Shown one piece after another: positions 30,242 to 37,964 of a DNA stretch of 64,000 nucleotides. The notes below the pieces were generated by a model. The model worked only from the letters and a program-made list of their open reading frames with translations, did no database searches and was not told where the DNA came from. Position numbers and translations under genes: made by a program. Source of the DNA: Nonomuraea candida (GTDB taxonomy: Bacteria; Actinomycetota; Actinomycetes; Streptosporangiales; Streptosporangiaceae); NCBI RefSeq assembly GCF_000725485.1, contig NZ_JOAG01000033.1:24100-88099 (forward strand), written 5' to 3'. The number at the start of each line of letters is the position of its first letter. Within the stretch, counting starts at the first letter, position 1.

Positions 30242-31221
30242 GGCCCTGGGACCTGCTGGCGCTCCCGCCGCTGCCCGAGGAGCTCATGCGGAGCCTGCTG
30301 GCCCCGCTCGGCGACCGGGTGAGGGTGCGCCTGCCCGCCTCCCGTGACAGGGACGCGCTGCTGGCGGCGCTGCCGGAGGCGGAGATCGTGCTCGGCGACT
30401 GGACGGGCACGCTCGTCCTCGACGCCGCGGCGGTGCGCGCCGCGCCCCGGCTGGCGTTCGTGCAGCAGCCGTCCGTGGGCGTGGACGGCCACGACCTCGC
30501 CGCGCTGGCCGCCGCCGGGGTGCCGGTGGCCAACACGCCCGGCGTCAGCGCGGCCGCGGTCTCCGAGTGGTGCCTGGCCGCCACGCTGTCGCTGGCCCGC
30601 AAGCTGGGCGCCGGCGACGCCGCCGTACGCGCGGGGGAGTGGCCCCAGCAGGGCCTGCGGCCGATGGAGCTGCGCGGCAAACGCGTCGGCGTCATCGGCT
30701 ACGGCCCGATCGGCGCCACCTGCGCGGCGATGTTCCGGGCGCTCGGCTGCCAGGTGACCTACTGGACCCGCACGCCGCGCGCCGACCCCGGCTTCGAGGA
30801 CCTGGACGCGCTCGTGTCCGGCAGCGACGTCGTGGTCGTCGTGATCGCGCTCTCGGACGAGACGCGCGGCCTGCTCGACCCCCGCCGCATGAAGCGGGGC
30901 GCCCTGCTGGTCAACGCGGCCAGGGGCGGCGTCGTCGACCAGCAGGCGCTCGTGGCGGCGCTGCGCGAGGGCCACCTCGGCGGCGCCGCGCTGGACGTCT
31001 TCGACGTCGAGCCGCTCCCGCCCGGCGACCCGCTGCGCGACCTGCCGAACGTGCTGCTGTCGCCGCACGTCGCGGGGGTGACGCCGGAGGCGAGCGGGCG
31101 CCTGGTCGCGGCCGTGATGGAGAACCTGACGGCCGTGGTGGAAGGGCGGGAGGTGGCTCACGTGGTGAACGGCGCTCCGTCCGTGATCAGCAGGAATTTT
31201 ACGGAATCGCCTGCCGAGTAG
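30238..31221 (+). CDS. D-isomer-specific 2-hydroxyacid dehydrogenase
   Basis: 327 residues. NAD motif GKRVGVIGYGPIGATCAAMFRALG near 145, then the signature LVNAARGGVVDQQALVAALREGHLGGAALDVFDVEPLPPGDPL and the final His in LLSPHVAGVT. Arg in NAARGG, Glu in VEPLP and this His form the catalytic triad. Family members reduce 2-keto acids. It starts within the stop of the kinase gene (ATGA), an unusual partner for a receptor kinase. Confidence 0.93.
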   Translation: MRPWDLLALPPLPEELMRSLLAPLGDRVRVRLPASRDRDALLAALPEAEIVLGDWTGTLVLDAAAVRAAPRLAFVQQPSVGVDGHDLAALAAAGVPVANTPGVSAAAVSEWCLAATLSLARKLGAGDAAVRAGEWPQQGLRPMELRGKRVGVIGYGPIGATCAAMFRALGCQVTYWTRTPRADPGFEDLDALVSGSDVVVVVIALSDETRGLLDPRRMKRGALLVNAARGGVVDQQALVAALREGHLGGAALDVFDVEPLPPGDPLRDLPNVLLSPHVAGVTPEASGRLVAAVMENLTAVVEGREVAHVVNGAPSVISRNFTESPAE

Positions 31222-31238
31222 GGGATTCACCTGGCACG

Positions 31239-31343
31239 ATGAACAGTTTTCGTGTCTTTAACGACCCCGGTCTGTTCCGGGTCGCTCATGGGAGATACGG
31301 TCTTACGGACGATCTCTGCCGGCTCAAGGGGGTGCTTTCGTGA
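31239..31343 (+). CDS. 34-codon upstream ORF coupled to tmsA
   Basis: ATG 31239 opens a frame of 34 codons whose TGA (31341-31343) overlaps the GTG start of tmsA (GTGA). The peptide begins MNSFRVFNDPGLFRVAHGRY. A hairpin-capable sequence (GACCCCGG/CCGGGTC, about 31262-31285) lies within it. It may be a leader for coupled translation, or chance; there is only a weak ribosome site before its ATG. Confidence 0.35.
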   Translation: MNSFRVFNDPGLFRVAHGRYGLTDDLCRLKGVLS

Positions 31344-32701
31344 CGACGACGATGTCGGCTCACCGTCGGGCAGTAGAGCAGATCAGGCGGTCGTACGCCG
31401 AGATTCCGGGTGACGCCGCGCCCCGGCTCGCCAAGGCCACGTCCAACCTGTTCAGGTTCCGCGACGGCGGCAGGACGGCCAAGCTCTCGGCCCGGGATCT
31501 CGACCAGGTCATCAGCGTCGATCCCGAGACCATGACGGCCGAGGTCCAGGGCATGACGACGTACGAGCACCTGGTGGACGCCACGCTGCCGCACGGGCTC
31601 ATGCCGTACGTCGTGCCGCAGCTCAAGACGATCACGCTGGGCGGCGCCGTCACCGGGCTGGGGATCGAGTCCACCAGCTTCAGGGACGGGCTGCCGCACG
31701 AGTCGGTCGAGGAGATGGAGATCCTCACCGGCGACGGCCGCGTCGTCGTGGCCCGCGACGACAACGAGCACGCCGACCTGTTCCGCTCCTTCCCGAACTC
31801 CTACGGCACGCTCGGCTACGCCCTGCGCATCAGGATCAAGCTGCGCAAGGTCCAGCCGTACGTGCACCTGACCCACGTCAGGTTCACCGACGCGGGCAAG
31901 TGCATGCTGGCCATGCAGGAGATCTGCGACAGCATGGTCTACGACGGCGAGAGCGTCGACTTCGTGGACGGCGTCTTCTTCGAGCCCGGCGAGATGTACC
32001 TCACGCTCGGCCGCTTCGCCGACCGCGCGCCCTACATCTCCGACTACACCGGCATGCGCATCTACTACCAGTCGATCAGGCAGCGCACCCGCGACTGGCT
32101 GACCGTCCGCGACTACCTGTGGCGCTGGGACACCGACTGGTTCTGGTGTTCGCGCGCCTTCGGCGTGCAGCAGCCCGTGGTCCGCTCGCTCATGCCGCGC
32201 CGCTGGATGCGCTCCGACGTCTACCGGCGCCTGGTCGCGCTCGACCGCAAATACGGCTTCACCGCCCGCCTCGACAGGTGGCGCGGCCAGCCGGTGCACG
32301 AGCCGGTCATCCAGGACGTGGAGACGCCGGTCGAGCGCGGGGCGGAGTTCCTGGAGTTCTTCCACGACAAGGTGGGCATGACCCCGGTGTGGATGTGCCC
32401 GCTGCGGGCCGGCTCCCGCTGGCCCCACTACCCGCTCGAACCGGGCAAGCTCTACGTCAACTTCGGTTTCTGGGGATTGGTGCCGCTGCCACGGGGACAG
32501 TTCGACGGCTACTACAACCGGCTGATCGAGGGCGCCGTGCACGACCTCGATGGTCACAAGTCGCTCTACTCCACCTCGTTCTATGCCCGTGAGCAGTTCT
32601 GGCAGCTGTACAACGGCGACGCATATTGGCCGGTCAAGCGGGAATACGACCCGAACGGTCGCCTGCTGGACCTGTACGAAAAATGTGTACGGGGAAGGTG
32701 A
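31340..32701 (+). CDS. tmsA: FAD-binding oxidoreductase TmsA (10-methylene to 10-methyl reduction)
   Basis: 453 residues from GTG behind AAGGGGG. The PCMH-type FAD domain shows VDPETMTAEVQGMTTYEHLVDATLPHGLMPYVVPQLKTITLGGAVTGLGIESTSFRDG, then ILTGDGRVVVARDDNEHADLFRSFPNSYGTLGY. The same domain occurs in DprE1 and 24-dehydrocholesterol reductase (DHCR24) relatives. Next to a cyclopropane-synthase-like methyltransferase it matches the actinobacterial 10-methylstearate (tuberculostearate) pair, in which TmsB adds a methylene from SAM to oleoyl phospholipid and TmsA reduces it to the methyl branch. Membrane-associated, needs NAD(P)H. Confidence 0.85.
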   Translation: MTTTMSAHRRAVEQIRRSYAEIPGDAAPRLAKATSNLFRFRDGGRTAKLSARDLDQVISVDPETMTAEVQGMTTYEHLVDATLPHGLMPYVVPQLKTITLGGAVTGLGIESTSFRDGLPHESVEEMEILTGDGRVVVARDDNEHADLFRSFPNSYGTLGYALRIRIKLRKVQPYVHLTHVRFTDAGKCMLAMQEICDSMVYDGESVDFVDGVFFEPGEMYLTLGRFADRAPYISDYTGMRIYYQSIRQRTRDWLTVRDYLWRWDTDWFWCSRAFGVQQPVVRSLMPRRWMRSDVYRRLVALDRKYGFTARLDRWRGQPVHEPVIQDVETPVERGAEFLEFFHDKVGMTPVWMCPLRAGSRWPHYPLEPGKLYVNFGFWGLVPLPRGQFDGYYNRLIEGAVHDLDGHKSLYSTSFYAREQFWQLYNGDAYWPVKREYDPNGRLLDLYEKCVRGR

Positions 32702-32705
32702 GCAG

Positions 32706-33965
32706 ATGGCTCTGGCATCCATCTTTGAAAAGATCGTGGGCAACGACACGAACATCTCGTTCACGGCCTACGACGGGAGCAAGGCGGGGCCCGACGGCGC
32801 CGACCTGGCGATCGAGGTCAAGTCCCCGATAGCCGTGGCCTACCTGGCCCAGGCGCCGGGCGAGCTGGGCCTGGCCAGGGCGTACATCTCCGGCCACATC
32901 GACGTGCAGGGTGACATGTACACCCTGCTCGACCGGATGTGGAACATCACCACCAACGACCTGACCACGTCCGAGAAGCTCGACGCGGTCAAGGCGCTGG
33001 GCGTCAAGCCGCTGCTCATGCGGGTGCCGCCGCCCCCGCAGGAGATGCGCCAGAGCGCGCTGGCCAAGCTGGGCTCCCGGCACGCCAAGCAGCGCGACGC
33101 CGAGGCCATCCACCACCACTACGACGTCTCCAACCGGTTCTACGAGTGGGTGCTCGGCCCGTCCATGGCCTACACGTGCGCCTGCTTCCCGACGGAGGAC
33201 GCCACGCTGGAGGAGGCCCAGTACGCCAAGTTCGACCTGGTGGCCCGCAAGCTCGACCTCAAGCCCGGCATGCGCCTGCTCGACGTCGGCTGCGGCTGGG
33301 GCGGCATGGTCATGCACGCCGCCAAGCACTACGGCGTCAAGGCCCTCGGCGTCACCCTCAGCCGCCAGCAGGCCGAGTGGGCGCAGAAGGCGATCGCCGA
33401 CGCGGGGCTGCAGGACCTGGCCGAGGTCCGCTTCATGGACTATCGCGACGTCACCGAGACCGGCTTCGACGCCGTCAGCTCGATCGGCCTGACCGAGCAC
33501 ATCGGCAAGGCGAACGTGCCGTCCTACTTCGAGTTCCTCTACGGCAAGCTCCGCCCCGGCGGCCGCATGCTCAACCACTGCATCACCCGGCCGACCGGCA
33601 AGGAGAAGACGTTCAACAAGGGCGGCTTCATCAACCGCTACGTCTTCCCCGACGGCGAGCTGGAGTCGGTGGGCTGGCTGATCAGGCAGATGGAGGACAT
33701 CGGCTTCGAGATCCGCCACGAGGAGAACCTGCGCGAGCACTACGCCAAGACCCTCCGCCACTGGTGCGACAACCTCGACGCCAACTGGGAGGACGCGGTC
33801 CAGGAGGTCGGCATGGGCACGGCCCGCGTGTGGGCCCTCTACATGGCCGGCTGCATCGTGGGCTTCGAGCGCAACAAGGTCCAGCTGCACCAGGTGCTCG
33901 GGGTCAAGCTCGACCACGAGGGCCGCTCCGGCGTCCCCCTGCGCCCCGCCACCAACTGGCCCTGA
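32706..33965 (+). CDS. tmsB: SAM-dependent fatty acid methyltransferase TmsB (cyclopropane-synthase family)
   Basis: 419 residues. IHHHYDVSNRFYEWVLGPSMAYTCACFP, the SAM motif MRLLDVGCGWGGMVMHAAKHYG, and SIGLTEHIGKANVPSYFEFLYGKLRPGGRMLNHCI are the conserved blocks of the mycolic/cyclopropane fatty acid synthase family. The bicarbonate-binding Glu is in LTEHIG. The N-terminal 140 residues resemble the lipid-binding part of Cfa. Five bases after tmsA. Together they make 10-methyl branched fatty acids that keep membranes fluid. Confidence 0.9.
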   Translation: MALASIFEKIVGNDTNISFTAYDGSKAGPDGADLAIEVKSPIAVAYLAQAPGELGLARAYISGHIDVQGDMYTLLDRMWNITTNDLTTSEKLDAVKALGVKPLLMRVPPPPQEMRQSALAKLGSRHAKQRDAEAIHHHYDVSNRFYEWVLGPSMAYTCACFPTEDATLEEAQYAKFDLVARKLDLKPGMRLLDVGCGWGGMVMHAAKHYGVKALGVTLSRQQAEWAQKAIADAGLQDLAEVRFMDYRDVTETGFDAVSSIGLTEHIGKANVPSYFEFLYGKLRPGGRMLNHCITRPTGKEKTFNKGGFINRYVFPDGELESVGWLIRQMEDIGFEIRHEENLREHYAKTLRHWCDNLDANWEDAVQEVGMGTARVWALYMAGCIVGFERNKVQLHQVLGVKLDHEGRSGVPLRPATNWP

Positions 33966-33975
33966 CCACCCACCC

Positions 33976-34006
33976 GGCCCACCCGAACCCCGTCCCCGGG
34001 TGGGCC
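33976..34006. terminator. Hairpin terminator after tmsB
   Basis: Perfect 9-bp stem GGCCCACCC (33976-33984) / GGGTGGGCC (33998-34006), 11 bp after the tmsB stop and before the convergent HEPN gene. Confidence 0.75.
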
Positions 34007-34033
34007 ACCGGGCCCGGCAGTGAGCCCGCCGGG

Positions 34034-34498
34034 TCAAAAGGGCTGCATCTGATCGATCACCTTGGCCGCGATTTCCATGATCGCCTCGACCTTGGGTATG
34101 TCCGCACGCACGTCCTCCGTGCTGAACCGAGGGGATCCGAGCCGCGGATACTCGGCTTCGTTTCGTCGGCGCCGCATCCGGTCGAACGGCCGCAAGCTTC
34201 TACCCAATGGCGGATCCAGCTGGGCGACGACCGCTTCGTACACCGCGATGTGCCCACCTCGGCTGCTTGCTCTCAGCCCCTGGTTCTCCAGAACGGCGGC
34301 CAGTGACTTGCGCGCCGCGTCATACAGCAGCTGATAGGCGCCGATCGGGTCCGACTCCAGCGCCATACGGGCTGTGGCCACGTGCTTTCCCGCCTGCTGC
34401 AACAGTTCGTCGGCCTGCGCGCGACTCGCTGCCACCTTCTCGAGCTCACCGCGGCCGAGCATGCCTTCGACCGCGGCGCGGCCCTGTTCCCATCTCAT
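34034..34498 (-). CDS. HEPN domain protein
   Basis: 154 residues, all helical. RAQADELLQQAGKHVATARMALESDPIGAYQLLYDAARKSLAAVLENQGLRASSRGGHIAVYEAV is a HEPN core (A-Y-x-L-x-Y-D-A-A-R-K-x-L-x-A). The typical HEPN RNase motif R-x4-6-H is not intact: the corresponding RRRRNEAEYP has Asn/Tyr and no His. It overlaps the nucleotidyltransferase gene by four bases. HEPN with MNT is a known two-component toxin-antitoxin arrangement, where MNT AMPylates or otherwise neutralises HEPN. Which protein is active here is open. Confidence 0.82.
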   Translation of the reverse strand: MRWEQGRAAVEGMLGRGELEKVAASRAQADELLQQAGKHVATARMALESDPIGAYQLLYDAARKSLAAVLENQGLRASSRGGHIAVYEAVVAQLDPPLGRSLRPFDRMRRRRNEAEYPRLGSPRFSTEDVRADIPKVEAIMEIAAKVIDQMQPF

Positions 34499-35091
34499 CG
34501 ATTCTCACTATGGTCGAGTTTGAGACGTACGAGCGGCCGAGCCTTGATGGTCTGCAGGAAGGGATCGTCCTTGGACGACGCCCATTCCTCTCGGCTCAGC
34601 CGGCGGATGTTCACTTCCCTCCCGAGCCGTGCCTCCGCTGTCCTGGCGATGTCGTAGAGGTCGTCTTCATCGGCCGTGCCTACGACGAGGACGTCCACGT
34701 CATGAGGCACTCTTCCGGCCATCCCTGAGTACCGAGCCGCCCAAGAACCGTAGATGTAGGCCTCCTCCACGCCATCGACCCTGGCCAGGTGTTCGCCCAG
34801 CACGGCCACCGGGCCATAGGTCAGGGCGAGCAGCTCGGTCAGAGGACGGGCCACGACCACGTCGGTGTCCGCCCGGACCATGCGCATGTTGCCGATCTTG
34901 CGCGTCACGAGCAGGCCTGCGGCGGTCAGGCGGTCCACCTCGCGGGTCACCGTGGCCTGTGAGACCTCGAACCTCTTCGCCAGCTGGACCTGTGCGTACT
35001 CTTCCTCAGGATGCAAGAACAACCAGGCCAGAAGTTCACCCTGGAAGGGAGAGCGCAACAGAGGAAGCAGCATGGATGGCGGTTCTTTCAT
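34495..35091 (-). CDS. Winged-HTH plus MNT-type nucleotidyltransferase
   Basis: 198 residues from ATG 35091 (a TTG at 35121 or ATG at 35073 are alternatives). Residues about 15-75 are a winged HTH: LLAWLFLHPEEEYAQVQLAKRFEVSQATVTREVDRLTAAGLLVTRKIGNMRMV. Residues 95-190 are a minimal nucleotidyltransferase: AYIYGSWAARYSG then HDVDVLVVGTADEDDLYDIARTAEARLGREVNIRRLS, with GS and D-x-D. The fusion of a DNA-binding head to the MNT antitoxin fits autoregulation through the two palindromes at its start. The gene ends in ATGA overlap with the HEPN gene. Confidence 0.85.
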   Translation of the reverse strand: MKEPPSMLLPLLRSPFQGELLAWLFLHPEEEYAQVQLAKRFEVSQATVTREVDRLTAAGLLVTRKIGNMRMVRADTDVVVARPLTELLALTYGPVAVLGEHLARVDGVEEAYIYGSWAARYSGMAGRVPHDVDVLVVGTADEDDLYDIARTAEARLGREVNIRRLSREEWASSKDDPFLQTIKARPLVRLKLDHSENR

Positions 35092-35122
35092 AAACTGAAA
35101 GATAGCTTGCAGTTCATGCAAG
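35085..35122 (-). promoter_or_regulatory. Paired 6-5-6 palindromes at the start of the MNT/HEPN operon
   Basis: CTTTCA-TAAAC-TGAAAG (35085-35101) and CTTGCA-GTTCA-TGCAAG (35106-35122) share the form CTTKCA-N5-TGMAAG and start 21 bp apart, two helical turns, on one DNA face. The first covers the ATG at 35089-35091. They are the obvious sites for the HTH of the encoded protein. Confidence 0.7.
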
Positions 35123-35278
35123 TTCCGTAGAGCCCGCCTGGTCGGCGGAGGGTGCCGAGCGGCGTTGCCGGTCCTTGGCGTGTCGCCCCTTGCTGGGGCG
35201 TTGCTCGTCGGAGCCGGACTCCTCCTGGGTCTCCTGCGGCTGCTCCTTGCCGATGGGGGGCTTGGCGTGCCTGCCCAC
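35114..35278 (-). CDS. Small basic protein with two GRHAK motifs
   Basis: 54 residues from GTG 35278 behind AAGGAG with a 7-nt gap. The sequence begins VGRHAKPPIGKEQPQETQEE and has a second GRHAK-D-RQRR near residue 31, with Gln/Glu/Ser-rich spacers. Hydrophilic, probably disordered. Its stop lies in the palindrome pair at the start of the MNT gene, so it could be the first gene of the MNT/HEPN operon. I do not recognise a family. Good ribosome site and codon bias argue for a real gene. Confidence 0.55.
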   Translation of the reverse strand: MGRHAKPPIGKEQPQETQEESGSDEQRPSKGRHAKDRQRRSAPSADQAGSTELA

Positions 35279-35389
35279 GTCGTTCTCCTTCACTTCTCCC
35301 TACTGCTTAAAGTGACCGTATGGCTACAGTCAGCGCCGGGGCAAGCGAGAAAGCTGAAAGGTGAACGATTTTCCGGCCCCGTGATCGTC

Positions 35390-35427
35390 CCGGTGATCGG
35401 CCCGGTGCGGGAGGGGCCGATCACCGG
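35390..35427 (-). terminator. Hairpin terminator after the esterase gene
   Basis: Perfect 14-bp stem CCGGTGATCGGCCC (35390-35403) / GGGCCGATCACCGG (35414-35427) with a 10-nt loop, 11 bp beyond the esterase stop in the direction of transcription. Confidence 0.85.
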
Positions 35428-35438
35428 TGGGGGCGGGG

Positions 35439-36725
35439 TCACGCCGGGGTGCAGGGGGTGCCGTTCAGGGTGAAGGCGGAGGGCTTGGCGGTGTCGCCGC
35501 CGTGGGTGGCCTGGAAGCCGAACGACGCCGACGCGCCCGGTGCGATCGTGCCGTTGTAGGCGACGTTCCTGGCCGTCACCTGGCCGCTGCCCGGGGAGAT
35601 CGCCGCGTTCCAGGCGGAGGTGATCGTCTGGCCGGCGGGCAGGGTGAAGGCCAGGCTCCAGGAGGTGAGCTGCGCGCCGCCGGTGTTGGCGACGGTGACC
35701 GCGGCCGTGTAGCCGGTGTTCCACGTGTTCATCGTGTACGTGACCCGGCAGTCCCCGGGCGGGGGCGTGACCGTGGGCGTGATGGTCGGGCCGGGGCCGC
35801 CGCCCTCCGACAGGCCGAAGAAGTCGACGGCCATGGCCGCCATCCCGCTCTGCGGCAGGTCGTGGCCCACGCCCTGCAAACTGATCGCCTCGACCGGGGG
35901 CCTGGCGCCGGTGCCGCCGTACCGGGTCCTGGTCCAGCCGGACCCGGGCTGGTCGGTGAGGCTGGGCGTCTGGCTCAGGCCGTGGACGTTGGTCCACTGC
36001 TTGATCTGCTCCTGGAAGTTCGGATAGCGCAGGGTGGCGTCCTCGGTGCCGTGCCAGATCTGCATGCGCGGCCGCGGCCCACTGTAGCCGGGGTACGCGG
36101 CGCGTACCTGGTCGCCCCACTGCTGCGCGGTCTTGACGAGCCGGCCGTTGGCGCACGTGCTGTTCCAGCTCGACCCGTCGGTGGTGGCGAAGCAGCCGAA
36201 CGGCACGCCCATGAACGACGCCCCCGCCCGGAACACGTCCGGGTACGCGCCGATCAGCACGTTCGTCATCATGCCGCCGGAGGAGGCGCCGGTCACGTAG
36301 GTGCGCTCGGGGTCGGCGTTGTGGCGCTGCTGCACGTACCTGACCATGGACACGATGCCCACCGGGTCGCTGCCGCCGTTGTGCGTGAGCGCCTGCGGCG
36401 AGGAGACGTCGAAGCAGGACCCGCTCCTGGTCGCCGAGGGATAGACGACGATGAACTTGTACCGGTCGGCCAGCGCGGCGAACTCGGTGCCCGCATGGAA
36501 GGCGGGGCCGGAGCCGGTGCAGTAGTGCACGGCCACCAGCAGGGGCGGTCTGGCGCCGACGCCGTCGGGGACGTACAGGTGCATGCGTAAGCCGGTGGGG
36601 TTCGCGCCGAACCCCGTCACCTCGGTGAGCTGGGCGGACGCCGCCGGAGGCGCGGTGACCAGGGCGGTGATCACCAGCGCCGCGGCGGCCATGAGGGCGC
36701 TTGCTATGCGAGCTTTCAGCTTCAT
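35439..36725 (-). CDS. Secreted PHB depolymerase/CE1-type esterase with CBM2
   Basis: 428 residues from ATG 36725 (GAGAGGAA upstream). Signal peptide 1-31 ending ASA. The catalytic domain (32-315) has LLVAVHYCTGSGPAFHAGTEFAALADRYKFIVVYPSA, nucleophile elbow TGASSGGMM, and a final His in GVGHDLP. A Pro/Thr linker leads to a CBM2 (about 325-428): CRVTYTMNTWNTGYTAAVTVANTG and WSLAFTLPAGQTITSAWNA. Such enzymes are acetylxylan or feruloyl esterases bound to cellulose or xylan. Upstream GAAA-N-TTTCGG motifs fit a xylan-type regulon. Confidence 0.9.
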   Translation of the reverse strand: MKLKARIASALMAAAALVITALVTAPPAASAQLTEVTGFGANPTGLRMHLYVPDGVGARPPLLVAVHYCTGSGPAFHAGTEFAALADRYKFIVVYPSATRSGSCFDVSSPQALTHNGGSDPVGIVSMVRYVQQRHNADPERTYVTGASSGGMMTNVLIGAYPDVFRAGASFMGVPFGCFATTDGSSWNSTCANGRLVKTAQQWGDQVRAAYPGYSGPRPRMQIWHGTEDATLRYPNFQEQIKQWTNVHGLSQTPSLTDQPGSGWTRTRYGGTGARPPVEAISLQGVGHDLPQSGMAAMAVDFFGLSEGGGPGPTITPTVTPPPGDCRVTYTMNTWNTGYTAAVTVANTGGAQLTSWSLAFTLPAGQTITSAWNAAISPGSGQVTARNVAYNGTIAPGASASFGFQATHGGDTAKPSAFTLNGTPCTPA

Positions 36726-36746
36726 CGAGTTCCTCTCGCTCGGCAG

Positions 36747-36870
36747 CCGAAATATTGCGAGTGTCCACAGAAAATTTCGGCACCGCAACAGGCCAGGTGC
36801 GGGCAGAGGAGCGGAGGAGTCTTGAGCTGGGGAGAGGCCAGGAGGAGAGGCTAGGGCGGGCTGAAACTTT
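36747..36870 (-). promoter_or_regulatory. GAAAnTTTCGG motifs upstream of the esterase
   Basis: GAAAATTTCGGC at 36770-36781 and GAAACTTTCGGC at 36861-36872, plus CCGAAAT at 36747 forming a 7-bp inverted repeat with 36774-36780. The CGAAAnTTTCG form is known before xylanase genes of streptomycetes. Regulator not in the window. Confidence 0.5.
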
Positions 36871-36896
36871 CGGCGTGGCAGGAGGCGTTCACGCCG

Positions 36897-37847
36897 TCAT
36901 GATCGCGCCAGCTCGTCGAGCGTGGTGGTGAGTCCGGTCCAGGCCGTCTCGGCATCCGGCGTGCCGGCGTGGGGCGAGCGGAACCACTCCACGAACTCCA
37001 CCACGTCGTTCAGCGCCCACCGCAGCCGGTACAGCGCCAGCGCGTCCCGGTCCACGGCCCGGCCCGCCGCCTCCGCGTAGCGCTCCAGGTCGTCCTCGCC
37101 GCGAACCACCAGCCACAGGTCGCGCTCCGGCGCCGCCGTCCCGACCGTGTCCCAGTCCACCAGCAGGAGCCGGTCGCCCCCGGCGCGCAGCAGGTTGCCG
37201 GGGTGGGGCTCCCCGTGGGTCACCACCTGCTCCCTCGGCTTGGCCGCCAGGCGGTCGAGCTCCGCCAGCCCGCGCCGCAGCGTCCCGGCGTGCGCGGCGA
37301 TCAGCTCCTGTGCCGGGCGCGAGTACGGGCCGCCGAGCCAGGGGCTCGAAGGGCCGTCCAGGGCCTGCTCCAGCCCGGCCCGCCCGGTCAGCTCCACCGG
37401 GCGCGCCGGGGTGGACAGGGGCGGGGGCGTGGCGTGCAGCTCGGCCAGCAGGTCGATGACGCGGGCGCGCTCGCCGGCGGGCAGCTCGTCGCCGAAGTGG
37501 CCGGCCCGGCCCTCCTCGTACGGGAACACGCTCATGGCGTGACGATGCCGGTCCAGCCGGCGCAGCACCGAGCCGTCGCAGGCGCGCAGCGGGGCGACGA
37601 CGAAGCCCAGGCCCGCCTCCTCGCGCAGCGTCGCCGCCGTCTCCATGGCCGGCCGCAGCCCGTCGTACGTCTGCCGCCGCACGTCCGCCACCGTGACGAA
37701 CCACCGCCGCCCGGTCCGCTCGGCCGCGATCCAGTGGAAGTCCCCGAACCCGACCGGCGCGTAGTCCAGCCGGACCGCCTCGATGCCCCAGGCACGCAGC
37801 GCGGGCCGCAACAGTGCTTCGTCGAAGTCGTCCGGTCGATCTCGCAT
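36897..37847 (-). CDS. APH-family phosphotransferase (spectinomycin-kinase-like)
   Basis: 316 residues from ATG 37847. FGDFHWIAAERTGRRWFVTVADVRR in the N lobe, catalytic loop VVTHGEPHPGNLLRAG, and metal loop LLLVDWDTVGTAAPERDLW match APH(9)-like and other small-molecule kinases. The Asp of HGD is replaced by Glu (HGEPHPGN), which is usual for this subfamily. The role may be drug inactivation or metabolite phosphorylation. It is not linked in an operon with the ligase at 39500. Confidence 0.85.
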   Translation of the reverse strand: MRDRPDDFDEALLRPALRAWGIEAVRLDYAPVGFGDFHWIAAERTGRRWFVTVADVRRQTYDGLRPAMETAATLREEAGLGFVVAPLRACDGSVLRRLDRHRHAMSVFPYEEGRAGHFGDELPAGERARVIDLLAELHATPPPLSTPARPVELTGRAGLEQALDGPSSPWLGGPYSRPAQELIAAHAGTLRRGLAELDRLAAKPREQVVTHGEPHPGNLLRAGGDRLLLVDWDTVGTAAPERDLWLVVRGEDDLERYAEAAGRAVDRDALALYRLRWALNDVVEFVEWFRSPHAGTPDAETAWTGLTTTLDELARS

Positions 37848-37964
37848 GACCGGCAACCTACCGCCCCGCACCCACCCCAAGCAGCCCGGGCGGCAGGCCG
37901 TGCGCGGACGGTGCGGGGCCGGTCGGGGCGCCCGCGCCGTCCGTGCTCCGGCGGATCGGGCCCG

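Noticed and set aside
35165..35473. Plus-strand hydrophobic ORF of 102 codons
   Set aside because: It is antisense to the 54-codon basic ORF and the esterase terminator; the minus strand has the better ribosome site.
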